DNA from: an uncultured bacterium
Lineage (GTDB): Bacteria; Cyanobacteriota; Vampirovibrionia; Gastranaerophilales; Gastranaerophilaceae
Assembly (NCBI GenBank): GCA_900550295.1
Contig: URRM01000021.1
Span: 1-21,775, forward strand
Direction of reading: 5' to 3'
DNA length: 21,775 nt
Each line of letters starts with the position of its first letter. The first letter of the stretch is position 1. Made by a program: the position numbers and the translations under genes. Positions 13,960 through 21,775 of this stretch are shown here, piece by piece. The notes under the pieces are model-generated. The model saw nothing but the letters and a program-made list of their open reading frames with translations. It was not told where the DNA came from and searched no databases.

Positions 13960-16482
13960 ATGGACAAGCAGATAGAAAAAACATTAAATACGCATTTTGA
14001 GAATAATAGAGTTGTGTTTTGGTATGACGATAAAAAAGAATTTCGTCAATATTTCGATGATTTAAATCTTCCTAACGTAACTAAAATTATTCTTCAAAAC
14101 AATGAATTTGCTGTTAAATATCGTATTTTAAGAGAAGAACCAAAACAAAAATTCTTACTTTATCAAGAGTCTGCAAGACCAAGTGATTTGGATAATTGGC
14201 TTTTAGATGTGCTTTTATCAAATATCGAATTTAAAACAGAACAATCTGCTCTTTGCTTGGCTGATTTGAATTTAGGCTATGAAAATTTAGAAATCACAGA
14301 AAACCATCCGGAATTCTTTAAAAGCAAAGAACGTAGAGAAAAATTAAAAGAATTGGTTGTTCCATCTGAAGATACAACAAGCAAAATCAGACTTAAAATG
14401 CTTGCAGTTTGTGTAAAATCAGATACTGACATTGATTCTGTAATGGAAAGTTTACTCGAAGAATATGCAAACGGAAAAGAAGATAAAATTAATTTAATTT
14501 CAAGATGTAAATTGGATTCTTTCCTTTACACAGTATTAAAAAGAAAATATAACTACGAATCAATTAAACCAAGTGTAAAAGACTTTGTTCTTCAGCTATT
14601 ATCAGCATCTTATAAAAACGATGTTGGTGTTGAATTAAAACCTGAAGAACGTTTTTCTAATGATGGCTACGTATTCTTAAAAAGATGGAAAGACAGCAGA
14701 AGTTACGAAGAAACGTTTGAAAAAATATCAAATGAAATTGCTGATATTTTAGCGATTGAAAACGATATCGATACAAGAACAATAAAAGAATTAAGCGAAT
14801 GTGATGTATTCCTATCTATTGATAAGAAAATATTGCACTCATTAACTCAAAGCATCTTCAAAAGAACAATATCAAAAGATGAAGTGCTTTCAATAATCCG
14901 TCAAAGAAACAACACAAGATGGATGGGTAAATACGAGGTTAAAACTTGCTATCAAGCATTAAAATATGCTGCATTATTTATGAATGAATTTGTTGGGGAT
15001 CCACAGTTCGAATCTGATTCAACAAATGATGCGATAAATAAATACGTTAGATGTTGGCATAAAATCGACCAATACTACAGAAAATATGTTTATTTTGCTA
15101 AAACAACAGCATTTAGCAATCTATTAGCAGATTTAAGTGAAAAAATTGAAAATACTTATTCTAATAAATTCTTATTAAAAGCAAATGATAATTGGCAACA
15201 ACACGTTGACAAATTAACTGAATGGAAATCAACACAAAGAGATTTCTTTAAAACTTATGTTACACCATTTGAAGGCAAGAAGAATAAATTATTTGTAATT
15301 ATTTCCGATGCTTTAAGGTATGAAATTGGTGATGAGTTAGTTTCTTTAATTAGACAGGAAGATAGATACAATGCTCAAATATCTTCTGCGATTTCTTGTT
15401 TACCAAGTTACACTCAACTTGGGATGGCTGCATTAATGCCAAATAATGAGTTAAAAGTTACAATTAACGAAGAGTCATCTATAAAAAATGCTCCTGTGTT
15501 TGTTGATGGCACTTGTTCAGCCGGTAAAGAAAACAGAATAAAAATTCTTCAAAGTTATCAAAATATGAGAGTAACTGCATATAAAGCAGAAGATGTTTTA
15601 AATAAAACGTCAGAAGAATTAAAAGCTGTTGTTCGTGAAAGTGATGTTTTCTTTGTTTACCATAACAGAATTGATTATATAGGAGACAAGCTTGAATCAG
15701 AAAATAGAGTGTTTGATGAAACCGAAGATGCAATTACCGAATTAATTAAACTGGTTAAGAAATTAACGGCAGCAAACGCTAACAATATTCTTATAACCGC
15801 AGACCATGGATTTATTTATCAGAATAAAAATCTTGATGAAAGTGATTATTTAGGCGAAGAACCTCAAGGAACATCTATTTTATATACAGATAGACGTTTT
15901 ATTATCGGTAAAGGATTAAAGGATAGTAATTCATTCAAAATGTTTGATGCTAAATCACTAGGCTTGGCTGACAACTTTGAATATTTATTTCCTAAATCCA
16001 TTAACAGATTACGCAAAAAAGGTTCAGGAGCTAAATTTGTACATGGTGGAATATCTCTTCAAGAAGTAATTATCCCAATTATTCAAATTAACAAAAAGCG
16101 TGAAAGTGATACAAGCAAAGTTGAAGTTGAAATATTAAAAACTAATAATATTATTTCATCCAATCAAATTGCTATTAAACTTTATCAAATGGATTCAGTA
16201 AATGATAAATTACAACCAAGAACCTTGCAAATTGGTATTTATAATAAAAACAATGATTTGATTTCTGGTCTTCAAGAGGTAATATTCGACTACACAAGTG
16301 AAAACCCGAGAGACAGGGAACACGTTGTGACATTGATATTAACAAATAAAGTTGATGAGGCTAATGGGCAAGAAGTTAAATTAAAACTTCAAGAACAAGA
16401 AGCCGGAACAACTCATTTTAAAGAGTATAAATCAACTACATACACTGTTAGAAAAACCTTTGCGACAGATTTTGATTTTTAA
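13960..16482 (+). CDS. pglZ: BREX protein PglZ, alkaline-phosphatase superfamily
   Basis: The 840-residue protein is a type 1 BREX PglZ. A helical N-terminal part (with WYDDKKEF and DNWLLDVLL) precedes an alkaline-phosphatase-superfamily domain. Its metal-binding motifs are visible as VIISDALRYEIGDEL (Asp450) and LITADHGFIY (Asp615, His616), followed by GGISLQEVIIPI, which is also typical of this superfamily. The C-terminal 150 residues look like a beta-rich domain. PglZ is needed for both methylation and defence and interacts with PglX; nuclease-like phosphodiesterase activity has been proposed for members of the family. The key residues are present, so it is probably functional. Confidence 0.97.
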   Translation: MDKQIEKTLNTHFENNRVVFWYDDKKEFRQYFDDLNLPNVTKIILQNNEFAVKYRILREEPKQKFLLYQESARPSDLDNWLLDVLLSNIEFKTEQSALCLADLNLGYENLEITENHPEFFKSKERREKLKELVVPSEDTTSKIRLKMLAVCVKSDTDIDSVMESLLEEYANGKEDKINLISRCKLDSFLYTVLKRKYNYESIKPSVKDFVLQLLSASYKNDVGVELKPEERFSNDGYVFLKRWKDSRSYEETFEKISNEIADILAIENDIDTRTIKELSECDVFLSIDKKILHSLTQSIFKRTISKDEVLSIIRQRNNTRWMGKYEVKTCYQALKYAALFMNEFVGDPQFESDSTNDAINKYVRCWHKIDQYYRKYVYFAKTTAFSNLLADLSEKIENTYSNKFLLKANDNWQQHVDKLTEWKSTQRDFFKTYVTPFEGKKNKLFVIISDALRYEIGDELVSLIRQEDRYNAQISSAISCLPSYTQLGMAALMPNNELKVTINEESSIKNAPVFVDGTCSAGKENRIKILQSYQNMRVTAYKAEDVLNKTSEELKAVVRESDVFFVYHNRIDYIGDKLESENRVFDETEDAITELIKLVKKLTAANANNILITADHGFIYQNKNLDESDYLGEEPQGTSILYTDRRFIIGKGLKDSNSFKMFDAKSLGLADNFEYLFPKSINRLRKKGSGAKFVHGGISLQEVIIPIIQINKKRESDTSKVEVEILKTNNIISSNQIAIKLYQMDSVNDKLQPRTLQIGIYNKNNDLISGLQEVIFDYTSENPRDREHVVTLILTNKVDEANGQEVKLKLQEQEAGTTHFKEYKSTTYTVRKTFATDFDF

Positions 16483-16494
16483 GGATGGTGAGAG

Positions 16495-18579
16495 ATGAAC
16501 GTACTTGATACTAAAATAAATGAAATATTTCCCGGATGCGTTGTAAGAAAAGACCTCGTAAAAGAAGTTAAAGGCAATGCAATAGTGCCATCTTATGTTT
16601 TGGAATATTTATTAGGTCAGTATTGTGCAACAAGTGATGAGGACACAATCATTGCAGGGATTGAATCAGTAAAAAATATTCTTGCTAAACACTATGTTCA
16701 CAGAAACGAATCAGGTCTCATTAAGTCTAATATTAAAGAAAAAGGTCGCTATAAAGTTATTGATAAAATATCTGTTGAATTAGACGAAAAGCACGATTGT
16801 TACAAAGCAACATTCTCTAATTTGGGAATAAATAAAGTTTTAATCGATTCTCAAACAGTAAAAAAACACCCAAGACTTTTAGTATCAGGTGTTTGGTGTT
16901 TGGCTGATGTTGAATATCAATATTCAGATGATAATAATGCTGTTCCTTGGACTTTAACATCATTAAAGCCAATTCAATTATCACAGTTCAACTTTGATGA
17001 ATTCAAAGAAAAGAGAGCTGCATTTACATCTGATGAATGGATTGATTTATTGATTCAAAGTATAGGTTTTAATCCTGAATTATTGAGCAAGAGAAAAAAA
17101 CTTCTTCAATTAATTCGTTTAATTCCATATTGTGAAAGAAATTACAATTTTGTTGAATTGGGACCTAAAGGAACAGGTAAATCTCATATTTATACAGAGT
17201 TCTCGCCTCATGGAACATTGATTTCAGGTGGAGAAGTTTCTGCTGCTAAATTATTTGTAAACAATGCAAGAAAACACGACATAGGTTTAGTTGGATATTG
17301 GGATAATATTGCATTTGACGAATTTGCAGGAAAAGCCAAAAAAGCAGATAAAGCTCTTGTTGATATTATGAAGGGTTATATGGCAAATAAGTCATTCTCA
17401 AGGGGTGTTGAAACATTGAATGCTGAAGCTTCAATGACATTCATTGGGAATACAAAACACAATGTTCCATATATGCTAAAACACTCAAATTTATTTGAAG
17501 AATTACCTTCTCAATATTTAGATTCAGCATTTTTAGATCGTATTTATTTCTATTTGCCGGGTTGGGAAGTTGATGTTACAAGAAATGAATTATTTACAAC
17601 CGGCTACGGATTTGTGGTGGATTATTATTCAGAAGCACTAAAATGCTTGAGAAATTATGACTATTCAGATGCATTTAAATCAAGATTTGATGTTTCAACA
17701 GGCATATCCAAACGTGATATGGACGGAGTTATGAAAACATTCTCTGGCTTAATGAAAATTATTTATCCTGATAAAAATGCAACAGATAATGAAATTGAAG
17801 AATTGCTGAAGTTTGCAATGGAAGGTCGAAAAAGAGTTAAAGACCAAATTTTAAGAATAGACTCCACACTTCCTCCTGTTGATTTTTCATACACTAAAAA
17901 ATCAGGCGAAAAAGTTGAGGTTAAAACATTAGAAGAAACTCAATATCCTCGTTTATATAACCAAAATGCACCAACTGACGAGGAAGAAGAAAATATTGCA
18001 GTTGAAATGTTAACTCCTATTCAACAAGTTGAAACAGTTGCAGAACCTATCAAAGAAGAAACTTCAAAAGAGGAAGAACTTCAAAAACAAGATGAAGAAT
18101 TCCAAGAAAAGCATTTTATATTTGAAGAAGAACAAATTGGTATTACTTATGAAAAATTATTTGCTCCTGTGTTTAAAGGTGCAACTAAAATTGAAATTAT
18201 CGATCCTTACATTCGCAACTTCTTCCAAACTTTAAATCTGATGGAACTTTTAGAAGTTGTTGAAAAATGTAAATCCGAAGCAGATGAGGTTGTAGTTGAA
18301 TTAACGACATCAATTGACGAATACAATGAGCAAGCTCAAACAAGAAATCTTGAAACAATAAGAGAGTCTTGTATGCAAATGGGTATTAATTTTAGTTTTA
18401 AATACGATGCAACAATTCATGCAAGAAGTATTACAACAGATACTGGTTATAAAGTCCTATTGGATAGAGGTTTGGATATTTATCAAAACTGTGAACGTAA
18501 AGATGTATTCCAATTTACAACAAGATTACAAAAATATAGACCTTGCAAGAGATTTGAAATTACTTATTTAAAAAATTAG
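16495..18579 (+). CDS. brxL: BrxL-type AAA+ ATPase with a MIT_C-like C-terminal domain in place of Lon protease
   Basis: Residues 1 to about 470 match BrxL, the DNA-binding AAA+ ring protein of type 1 BREX: Walker A GPKGTGKSH at 223-231, Walker B region YWDNIAFDEFAG at about 269-280, and the blocks GTLISGGEVSAAKLFVN, SFSRGVETLNAEASMTFIGN and YLPGWEVDVTRNELFTTGYG. The usual C-terminus carries a Lon-type protease domain. Here an acidic linker (about 490-540) leads to residues 549-694, which resemble the MIT_C domain of MITD1 (PLD-like fold): ITYEKLFAPVFKGATKIEIIDPYIRNFF, then HARSITTDTGYKVLLDRGLDIYQ, then RPCKRFEITYL. It has no Lon catalytic block and no HKD motif. A good ribosome site (AAGGATGGTGAG) precedes the ATG. 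Confidence 0.95.
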   Translation: MNVLDTKINEIFPGCVVRKDLVKEVKGNAIVPSYVLEYLLGQYCATSDEDTIIAGIESVKNILAKHYVHRNESGLIKSNIKEKGRYKVIDKISVELDEKHDCYKATFSNLGINKVLIDSQTVKKHPRLLVSGVWCLADVEYQYSDDNNAVPWTLTSLKPIQLSQFNFDEFKEKRAAFTSDEWIDLLIQSIGFNPELLSKRKKLLQLIRLIPYCERNYNFVELGPKGTGKSHIYTEFSPHGTLISGGEVSAAKLFVNNARKHDIGLVGYWDNIAFDEFAGKAKKADKALVDIMKGYMANKSFSRGVETLNAEASMTFIGNTKHNVPYMLKHSNLFEELPSQYLDSAFLDRIYFYLPGWEVDVTRNELFTTGYGFVVDYYSEALKCLRNYDYSDAFKSRFDVSTGISKRDMDGVMKTFSGLMKIIYPDKNATDNEIEELLKFAMEGRKRVKDQILRIDSTLPPVDFSYTKKSGEKVEVKTLEETQYPRLYNQNAPTDEEEENIAVEMLTPIQQVETVAEPIKEETSKEEELQKQDEEFQEKHFIFEEEQIGITYEKLFAPVFKGATKIEIIDPYIRNFFQTLNLMELLEVVEKCKSEADEVVVELTTSIDEYNEQAQTRNLETIRESCMQMGINFSFKYDATIHARSITTDTGYKVLLDRGLDIYQNCERKDVFQFTTRLQKYRPCKRFEITYLKN

Positions 18580-18586
18580 GTATAAA

Positions 18587-19276
18587 ATGAGCAGAGAAAT
18601 CGATTTACATAATTTTCAAGATGGACATTGGAGTTGTAATGCCTATTTATCTTATAGAGATTTAGGTTGGCATATTCTCGCTAATGGTTATTTTGATGCT
18701 GCAAATGTTTTAGTAGGTGCAACATTAAATCCTGATTTTATAAGCAAGGAATATGCTAATTATAGAAATGATGATACAGGCGAATTGCTGTTTCATAGTT
18801 CAAAAGATTCTGCCGTCTATCCTATAATATTTCTTTATAGACATTATATTGAGGTATCGCTAAAAAATGCAATTTATACTATTAAAAAACTACAATTTGA
18901 AGATATAAAGCAATTAAATGAGCATTCAATTCAAACCTATTTTCAAACATTTAAAAGTGCATATATTCACTTACATAAAAGTAAAATGTATGAAATGTCT
19001 AAAGACCCTAATTTTAAAGAATTGCTGAAAGAATTAAAACGAATTGAAAATATTATTATAACGATAGGTGAATTAGATGATTCTTCTTTTACTTTTAGAT
19101 ATCCAACAGATAAAGAAGGGGAGTATATTTTTTCAAATAATGAAATGATTAATATTGAAAATATTGCAGACAAGATGCAAGATGTTAAGACATTTTTTGA
19201 GCATCTTAAATGTGGATTTGATATGCTAGAAGAAGTAAGGCAGATTTACCTTAAAGATATCGGACAGGTATACTAA
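18587..19276 (+). CDS. Unknown helical protein, last gene of the BREX operon
   Basis: The 229-residue protein starts 7 nt after brxL (weak ribosome site TTAGGTAT) and is presumably co-transcribed. It is mainly helical, with the block YPIIFLYRHYIEVSLKNAI in the first half, a His-containing helix (QLNEHSIQTYF), and FRYPTDKEGEYIF in the second. This layout resembles uncharacterised HEPN-like helical proteins, but the usual R-x4-6-H catalytic motif is not clear, so I do not assign that fold. It is not a BREX core gene. It overlaps the last 4 nt of the convergent phage gpG-like gene, with no terminator between. A BREX accessory or separate defence role is possible. Confidence 0.7.
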   Translation: MSREIDLHNFQDGHWSCNAYLSYRDLGWHILANGYFDAANVLVGATLNPDFISKEYANYRNDDTGELLFHSSKDSAVYPIIFLYRHYIEVSLKNAIYTIKKLQFEDIKQLNEHSIQTYFQTFKSAYIHLHKSKMYEMSKDPNFKELLKELKRIENIIITIGELDDSSFTFRYPTDKEGEYIFSNNEMINIENIADKMQDVKTFFEHLKCGFDMLEEVRQIYLKDIGQVY

Positions 19277-19722
19277 TTTTCTAAATACCTTTTAGTCTGC
19301 TCAAGAATTTCTTCAAGATTATCATCAGTTAATTTAAGATAAGGTCTTGCAGGGATTGTAACTTTTTTGTTTTTACCGGCTTGTCCACCAAGTTGATGGA
19401 TTGCAGCATAAACCTTATTTGAACCAATAATAGCTGATTCATTATCATATTGTGTTGTAATAGACATTGCTAACTGACCTGAAACTTGAAGAATTTGTCC
19501 GGGATAATGTCCTGTTTTTCTTCTTGCAGTTTTCGTTTTTTCTGACAAATCTTTCCATTTTGGTCTGCCTTCTTCCTTAAAGTTTTCTTCAGTAGAATCT
19601 GCCATAATTCCTGCGATATTCTTCATTAATGGTCGCAAATCAGATGCTTTTTTGGCAACTTCAAGCAATGCTTCTTCAACGGCTTTGTTATCCAATTTAA
19701 TCTCTATTGGTTCATCCGGCAT
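19273..19722 (-). CDS. Mu gpG-like phage virion morphogenesis protein
   Basis: The 149-residue product matches the virion morphogenesis family that includes Mu gpG and P2 gpS. The signature stretch is MADSTEENFKEEGRPKWKDLSEKT, then TGHYPGQILQVSGQLAMSI, then AIIGSNKVYAAIHQLGG and RPYL. Such proteins act in tail completion or head-tail joining in the cytoplasm during assembly. I chose the ATG at 19722 with AAGGAA upstream; a longer ORF from 19752 exists but lies inside the dam-like gene. It overlaps the end of that gene by 11 nt, showing tight coupling. The Mu genes that usually follow gpG (protease, major head) are absent here; the BREX operon takes their place. Confidence 0.85.
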   Translation of the reverse strand: MPDEPIEIKLDNKAVEEALLEVAKKASDLRPLMKNIAGIMADSTEENFKEEGRPKWKDLSEKTKTARRKTGHYPGQILQVSGQLAMSITTQYDNESAIIGSNKVYAAIHQLGGQAGKNKKVTIPARPYLKLTDDNLEEILEQTKRYLEN

Positions 19723-20524
19723 GATGAAGTTCCTTAATAGAATAATTAGCAATTAACAGTTCTTTATAGGTTTTATTTTGTCTATCAGCACCTTGACGAT
19801 TATTAATACCGTTTTGCCTTTCAACTTCTATCATTTCAAAGCCTTTGTATAATTCTCTTACTTTTGGAGAATCATCATAGGAAAGCAAAAATCTGCCTTT
19901 AATATTTTTCAATGTATCTCTTAATCGTTCGTGGTCAAAACCTTCTGTTGTTGTTACATCGTAGCCACAGCCTGAAGTGTATGGTGGGTCACAATAGAAA
20001 AATGCATCTTTATGGTCGTACTGTTTGATTAATTTTTCGAAGTCCCTATTCTCAATCATAACTTTATCAAGACGTTTATGAATCGCATCAATTTTATCCA
20101 TAACATTTGCTTGAGACTTACAAGCCCCACCTGTAGATTTTTTAACAGTTCCAAAGGTTCCGCCTTTGCCACCAAAAGAGCGAGTGATGATAAAATAAAA
20201 CTGCACAGCTTTTTGAATATCAGTAATAAAAGTACCATTCATAAATTGGAAGAACATTTCTCTTGAACCTAATAAATACTTGTATTCTTCTTTAAAAGCA
20301 TTCGGATGATATTTTACAATTCTGAAAAGATTAACAAGTCTTGAATCTAAATCGTTATAGATTTCTAAATCAGCCCATTTGTCTTTGTAAAATAAAATCC
20401 AACCACCGCCACCAAATGGTTCAATATATGAAATAATGTCTTTTGGAATAAGTGGTTCTATTGTTTTTCTCAATAATCTTTTACCACCAACCCAGTTAAT
20501 TAAACTTTTTTTGTCAATCGTCAT
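19712..20524 (-). CDS. dam: Dam-type (D12 class) DNA adenine-N6 methyltransferase
   Basis: The 270-residue protein has the D12-class Dam layout: the N-terminal substrate motif NWVGGKRLL at 10-18, motif I EPFGGGG at 35-41, and the catalytic motif IV DPPY at 179-182 (FFYCDPPYTSG). It transfers a methyl group from S-adenosylmethionine to adenine, probably to protect phage DNA from host restriction or to mark it. The target sequence is not known. AAAGGAG precedes the ATG at 20524. The gene sits inside the head module, between the gpF-like and gpG-like genes, as an inserted cargo gene. All visible motifs are intact. Confidence 0.93.
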   Translation of the reverse strand: MTIDKKSLINWVGGKRLLRKTIEPLIPKDIISYIEPFGGGGWILFYKDKWADLEIYNDLDSRLVNLFRIVKYHPNAFKEEYKYLLGSREMFFQFMNGTFITDIQKAVQFYFIITRSFGGKGGTFGTVKKSTGGACKSQANVMDKIDAIHKRLDKVMIENRDFEKLIKQYDHKDAFFYCDPPYTSGCGYDVTTTEGFDHERLRDTLKNIKGRFLLSYDDSPKVRELYKGFEMIEVERQNGINNRQGADRQNKTYKELLIANYSIKELHHAG

Positions 20525-20557
20525 TTTATGCTCCTTTAAATTATATTTAAACGTTCT

Positions 20558-21307
20558 TTAAAAATCTGCTGCGGGGTTATAACTCCATCCAACATCAGGT
20601 GCAATTTTCTTCCCTGTTAATGGGTCTGTATAAACTGTAACCGGTTTATATTCCCCTGATTTTTTAGAAACGAGTCTTTCTTCTTCAGAAAGCCTGTTAT
20701 TTGATGAATCAACAATTAAATTGTGTTTTTTAACATAGCTATCAGATAATGCTCTAACCCTGCAACGACATCTCCAACCATTAGGTGGATAGAATGCTGT
20801 CCAAAAGGCATCATCGCAAGGGAATACTAAATCGTGTAATTGTGCGTGTTCCGGTCTTGTATTTGCATCTAAAACAGCAACATATTGCCAATATGGTCTG
20901 TTTTCTTTGTTTTCTATTTGTGTTTTGTATCTTCCTGTTTGGTATGCAGTTTGCATATTTACTGAATAAATTGTTTTTAATCTATACATTGAGCCAAGCT
21001 GAACCTTTTCGGCATTACCTTTTGAATCAACAACAATTTGTTCGCCCCACCAACCTTTCTTTTGGAGTGTTGGTTTAAGTTCTTTTGAAAACTCTTTAAA
21101 GGTTTTGCCTTCAGAAAGTGCTTTATCTAAAGCTGAACGAATATCTTTTAAAATATCTTCTCGCATAACTTTAGCGACCGTAAACGATTTTTTATGTGCA
21201 TCTTGCCAAAGTTCGTACCAATCCCAACTTAATTTGTTGTTTTTGTTTTTGAAATATTTTATTGCAAGACTCGGAGCAAGTTTAAACAGACCTTTAAGTT
21301 GTACCAT
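20558..21307 (-). CDS. Mu gpF-like minor head / head morphogenesis protein
   Basis: The 249-residue protein has the Mu F / SPP1 gp7 head-morphogenesis signature. Residues 150-159 read TRPEHAQLHD, and residues 174-182 read PPNGWRCRC, with the paired Cys residues typical of the family. The region before this is helical with YQTGRYKTQ. These proteins associate with the portal and are carried in the head of Mu-like phages. AGAGGT lies upstream of the ATG, and the start overlaps the stop of the cytosine methyltransferase fragment by 14 nt, so the genes are coupled. The portal gene would be expected further right, beyond the window. Confidence 0.9.
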   Translation of the reverse strand: MVQLKGLFKLAPSLAIKYFKNKNNKLSWDWYELWQDAHKKSFTVAKVMREDILKDIRSALDKALSEGKTFKEFSKELKPTLQKKGWWGEQIVVDSKGNAEKVQLGSMYRLKTIYSVNMQTAYQTGRYKTQIENKENRPYWQYVAVLDANTRPEHAQLHDLVFPCDDAFWTAFYPPNGWRCRCRVRALSDSYVKKHNLIVDSSNNRLSEEERLVSKKSGEYKPVTVYTDPLTGKKIAPDVGWSYNPAADF

Positions 21308-21728
21308 TTATAACCTCTGCTAGTTTTTTAGCGATAGCTTCAATTACATTTACGGTAACAGCGTTTCCTGCCATTTTATATAGATGACAGTCAGCCATTC
21401 CAAGAGTTCTGGCAGTTTTTACCATTTCATCAGGAAAACCCTGAAGCCTGAAACATTCAAGAGGAGTCAATCGCCTAATTCTATAATCGTCAATCGTTCC
21501 CATATTACAGCTTGTATCAAGAGTTTGAGAGCAACCTTTGCCGACTCGTCCTCGTCTTGTTTTTGATTGAGGAAATGCTAAATTAATTCCGTCTCCAGGA
21601 CCTGCTTCGTCAAATCCCTTTTTAGTTCCATTTCTTACTTTCATTAAAGGTGTATCGCCGGCAACTTTTAGAGTTTGTACGGTATCAGAGGGTTTGTATT
21701 GATTGTGGCGTGGCTTGTTGATAATCAA
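21294..21728 (-). CDS. C-terminal portion of a cytosine-C5 DNA methyltransferase
   Basis: This 144-residue ORF contains only the C-terminal region of a Dcm-type enzyme. It has target-recognition-domain sequence (KVRNGTKKGFDEAGPGDGIN, then SKTRRGRVGKG), motif IX RRLTPLECFRLQGF at 85-98 and motif X GNAV at 121-124. The SAM motif I and the catalytic Pro-Cys motif IV are absent from the window. A stop codon in the same frame lies 9 nt upstream of its TTG start (TAG at 21740-21738), so it is not read on from upstream in this frame. It may be a frameshifted gene, a split gene whose other half lies further right, or a decayed remnant. Confidence 0.75.
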   Translation of the reverse strand: MIINKPRHNQYKPSDTVQTLKVAGDTPLMKVRNGTKKGFDEAGPGDGINLAFPQSKTRRGRVGKGCSQTLDTSCNMGTIDDYRIRRLTPLECFRLQGFPDEMVKTARTLGMADCHLYKMAGNAVTVNVIEAIAKKLAEVINGTT

Positions 21729-21775
21729 TATTCTTAACTATTTTGTAAACAGTACCTTTTTTAGAATACATTGTA
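21685..21775 (-). CDS. Possible 3' end of a further gene, reading in from the right edge (partial)
   Basis: A second minus-strand frame is open from the window edge to a TGA at 21687-21685. It encodes a Lys-rich tail, MYSKKGTVYKIVKNIDYQQ and nine more residues, overlapping the cytosine methyltransferase fragment by about 40 nt. It may be the end of the preceding gene or the N-terminal part of the methyltransferase in a shifted frame. Only about 30 residues are visible, so the call is weak. Confidence 0.3.
   Translation of the reverse strand, partial: TMYSKKGTVYKIVKNIDYQQATPQSIQTL

Overview
The window is an AT-rich stretch of a Mu-like (transposable, Mu-family) prophage carrying a complete type 1 BREX phage-defence operon as cargo. 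The low GC content, short Shine-Dalgarno-led genes, Sec signal peptides and Mu-type genes fit a low-GC, probably Gram-negative bacterium, such as those common in gut communities. I cannot name the host from sequence alone.

Region 1 (1-2200, + strand) is the Mu-like early/middle operon. It holds a possible 3' tail of an upstream gene (perhaps the MuA transposase), a MuB-type AAA ATPase, a tiny membrane protein, a GemA/gp16-type regulator, a small unknown protein and a Mor-family transcription activator. Between the last two lies a sequence that matches a complete type II hammerhead self-cleaving ribozyme core (1819-1883). It would cut the polycistronic mRNA 54 nt upstream of mor.

Region 2 (2205-4171) is an accessory 'moron' block: an XRE-type repressor on the minus strand with a near-perfect palindrome beside it, two exported short-repeat proteins, an exported Cys-containing protein that may be nuclease-like, and a 57-residue ORF.

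Region 3 (4171-19276) is the BREX island. A divergent WYL-domain regulator (brxR-like) faces one unknown gene, followed by brxA, brxB, brxC, pglX, pglZ and brxL in canonical type 1 order, then one more unknown gene. BrxL is unusual: its C-terminus looks like a MIT_C (MITD1-type, PLD-like) domain instead of the Lon-type protease domain.

Four promoters, three in region 2 and one in front of the BREX operon, share one two-part motif: GTCC, about 6 nt, TTGAC(G/A), exactly 11 nt, TATAAT. The common geometry suggests that the accessory genes and BREX share one regulator.

Region 4 (19273-21775, - strand) is the edge of the Mu-like head module, transcribed towards BREX: a C-terminal piece of a cytosine-C5 methyltransferase, a gpF-type minor head protein, a Dam-type adenine methyltransferase and a gpG-type virion morphogenesis protein. 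The late genes converge on the BREX operon with a 4-nt overlap and no terminator. Early functions, an accessory/defence cargo of roughly 17 kb, and late functions are therefore packed without gaps, and there is no gene-free stretch longer than about 150 nt.
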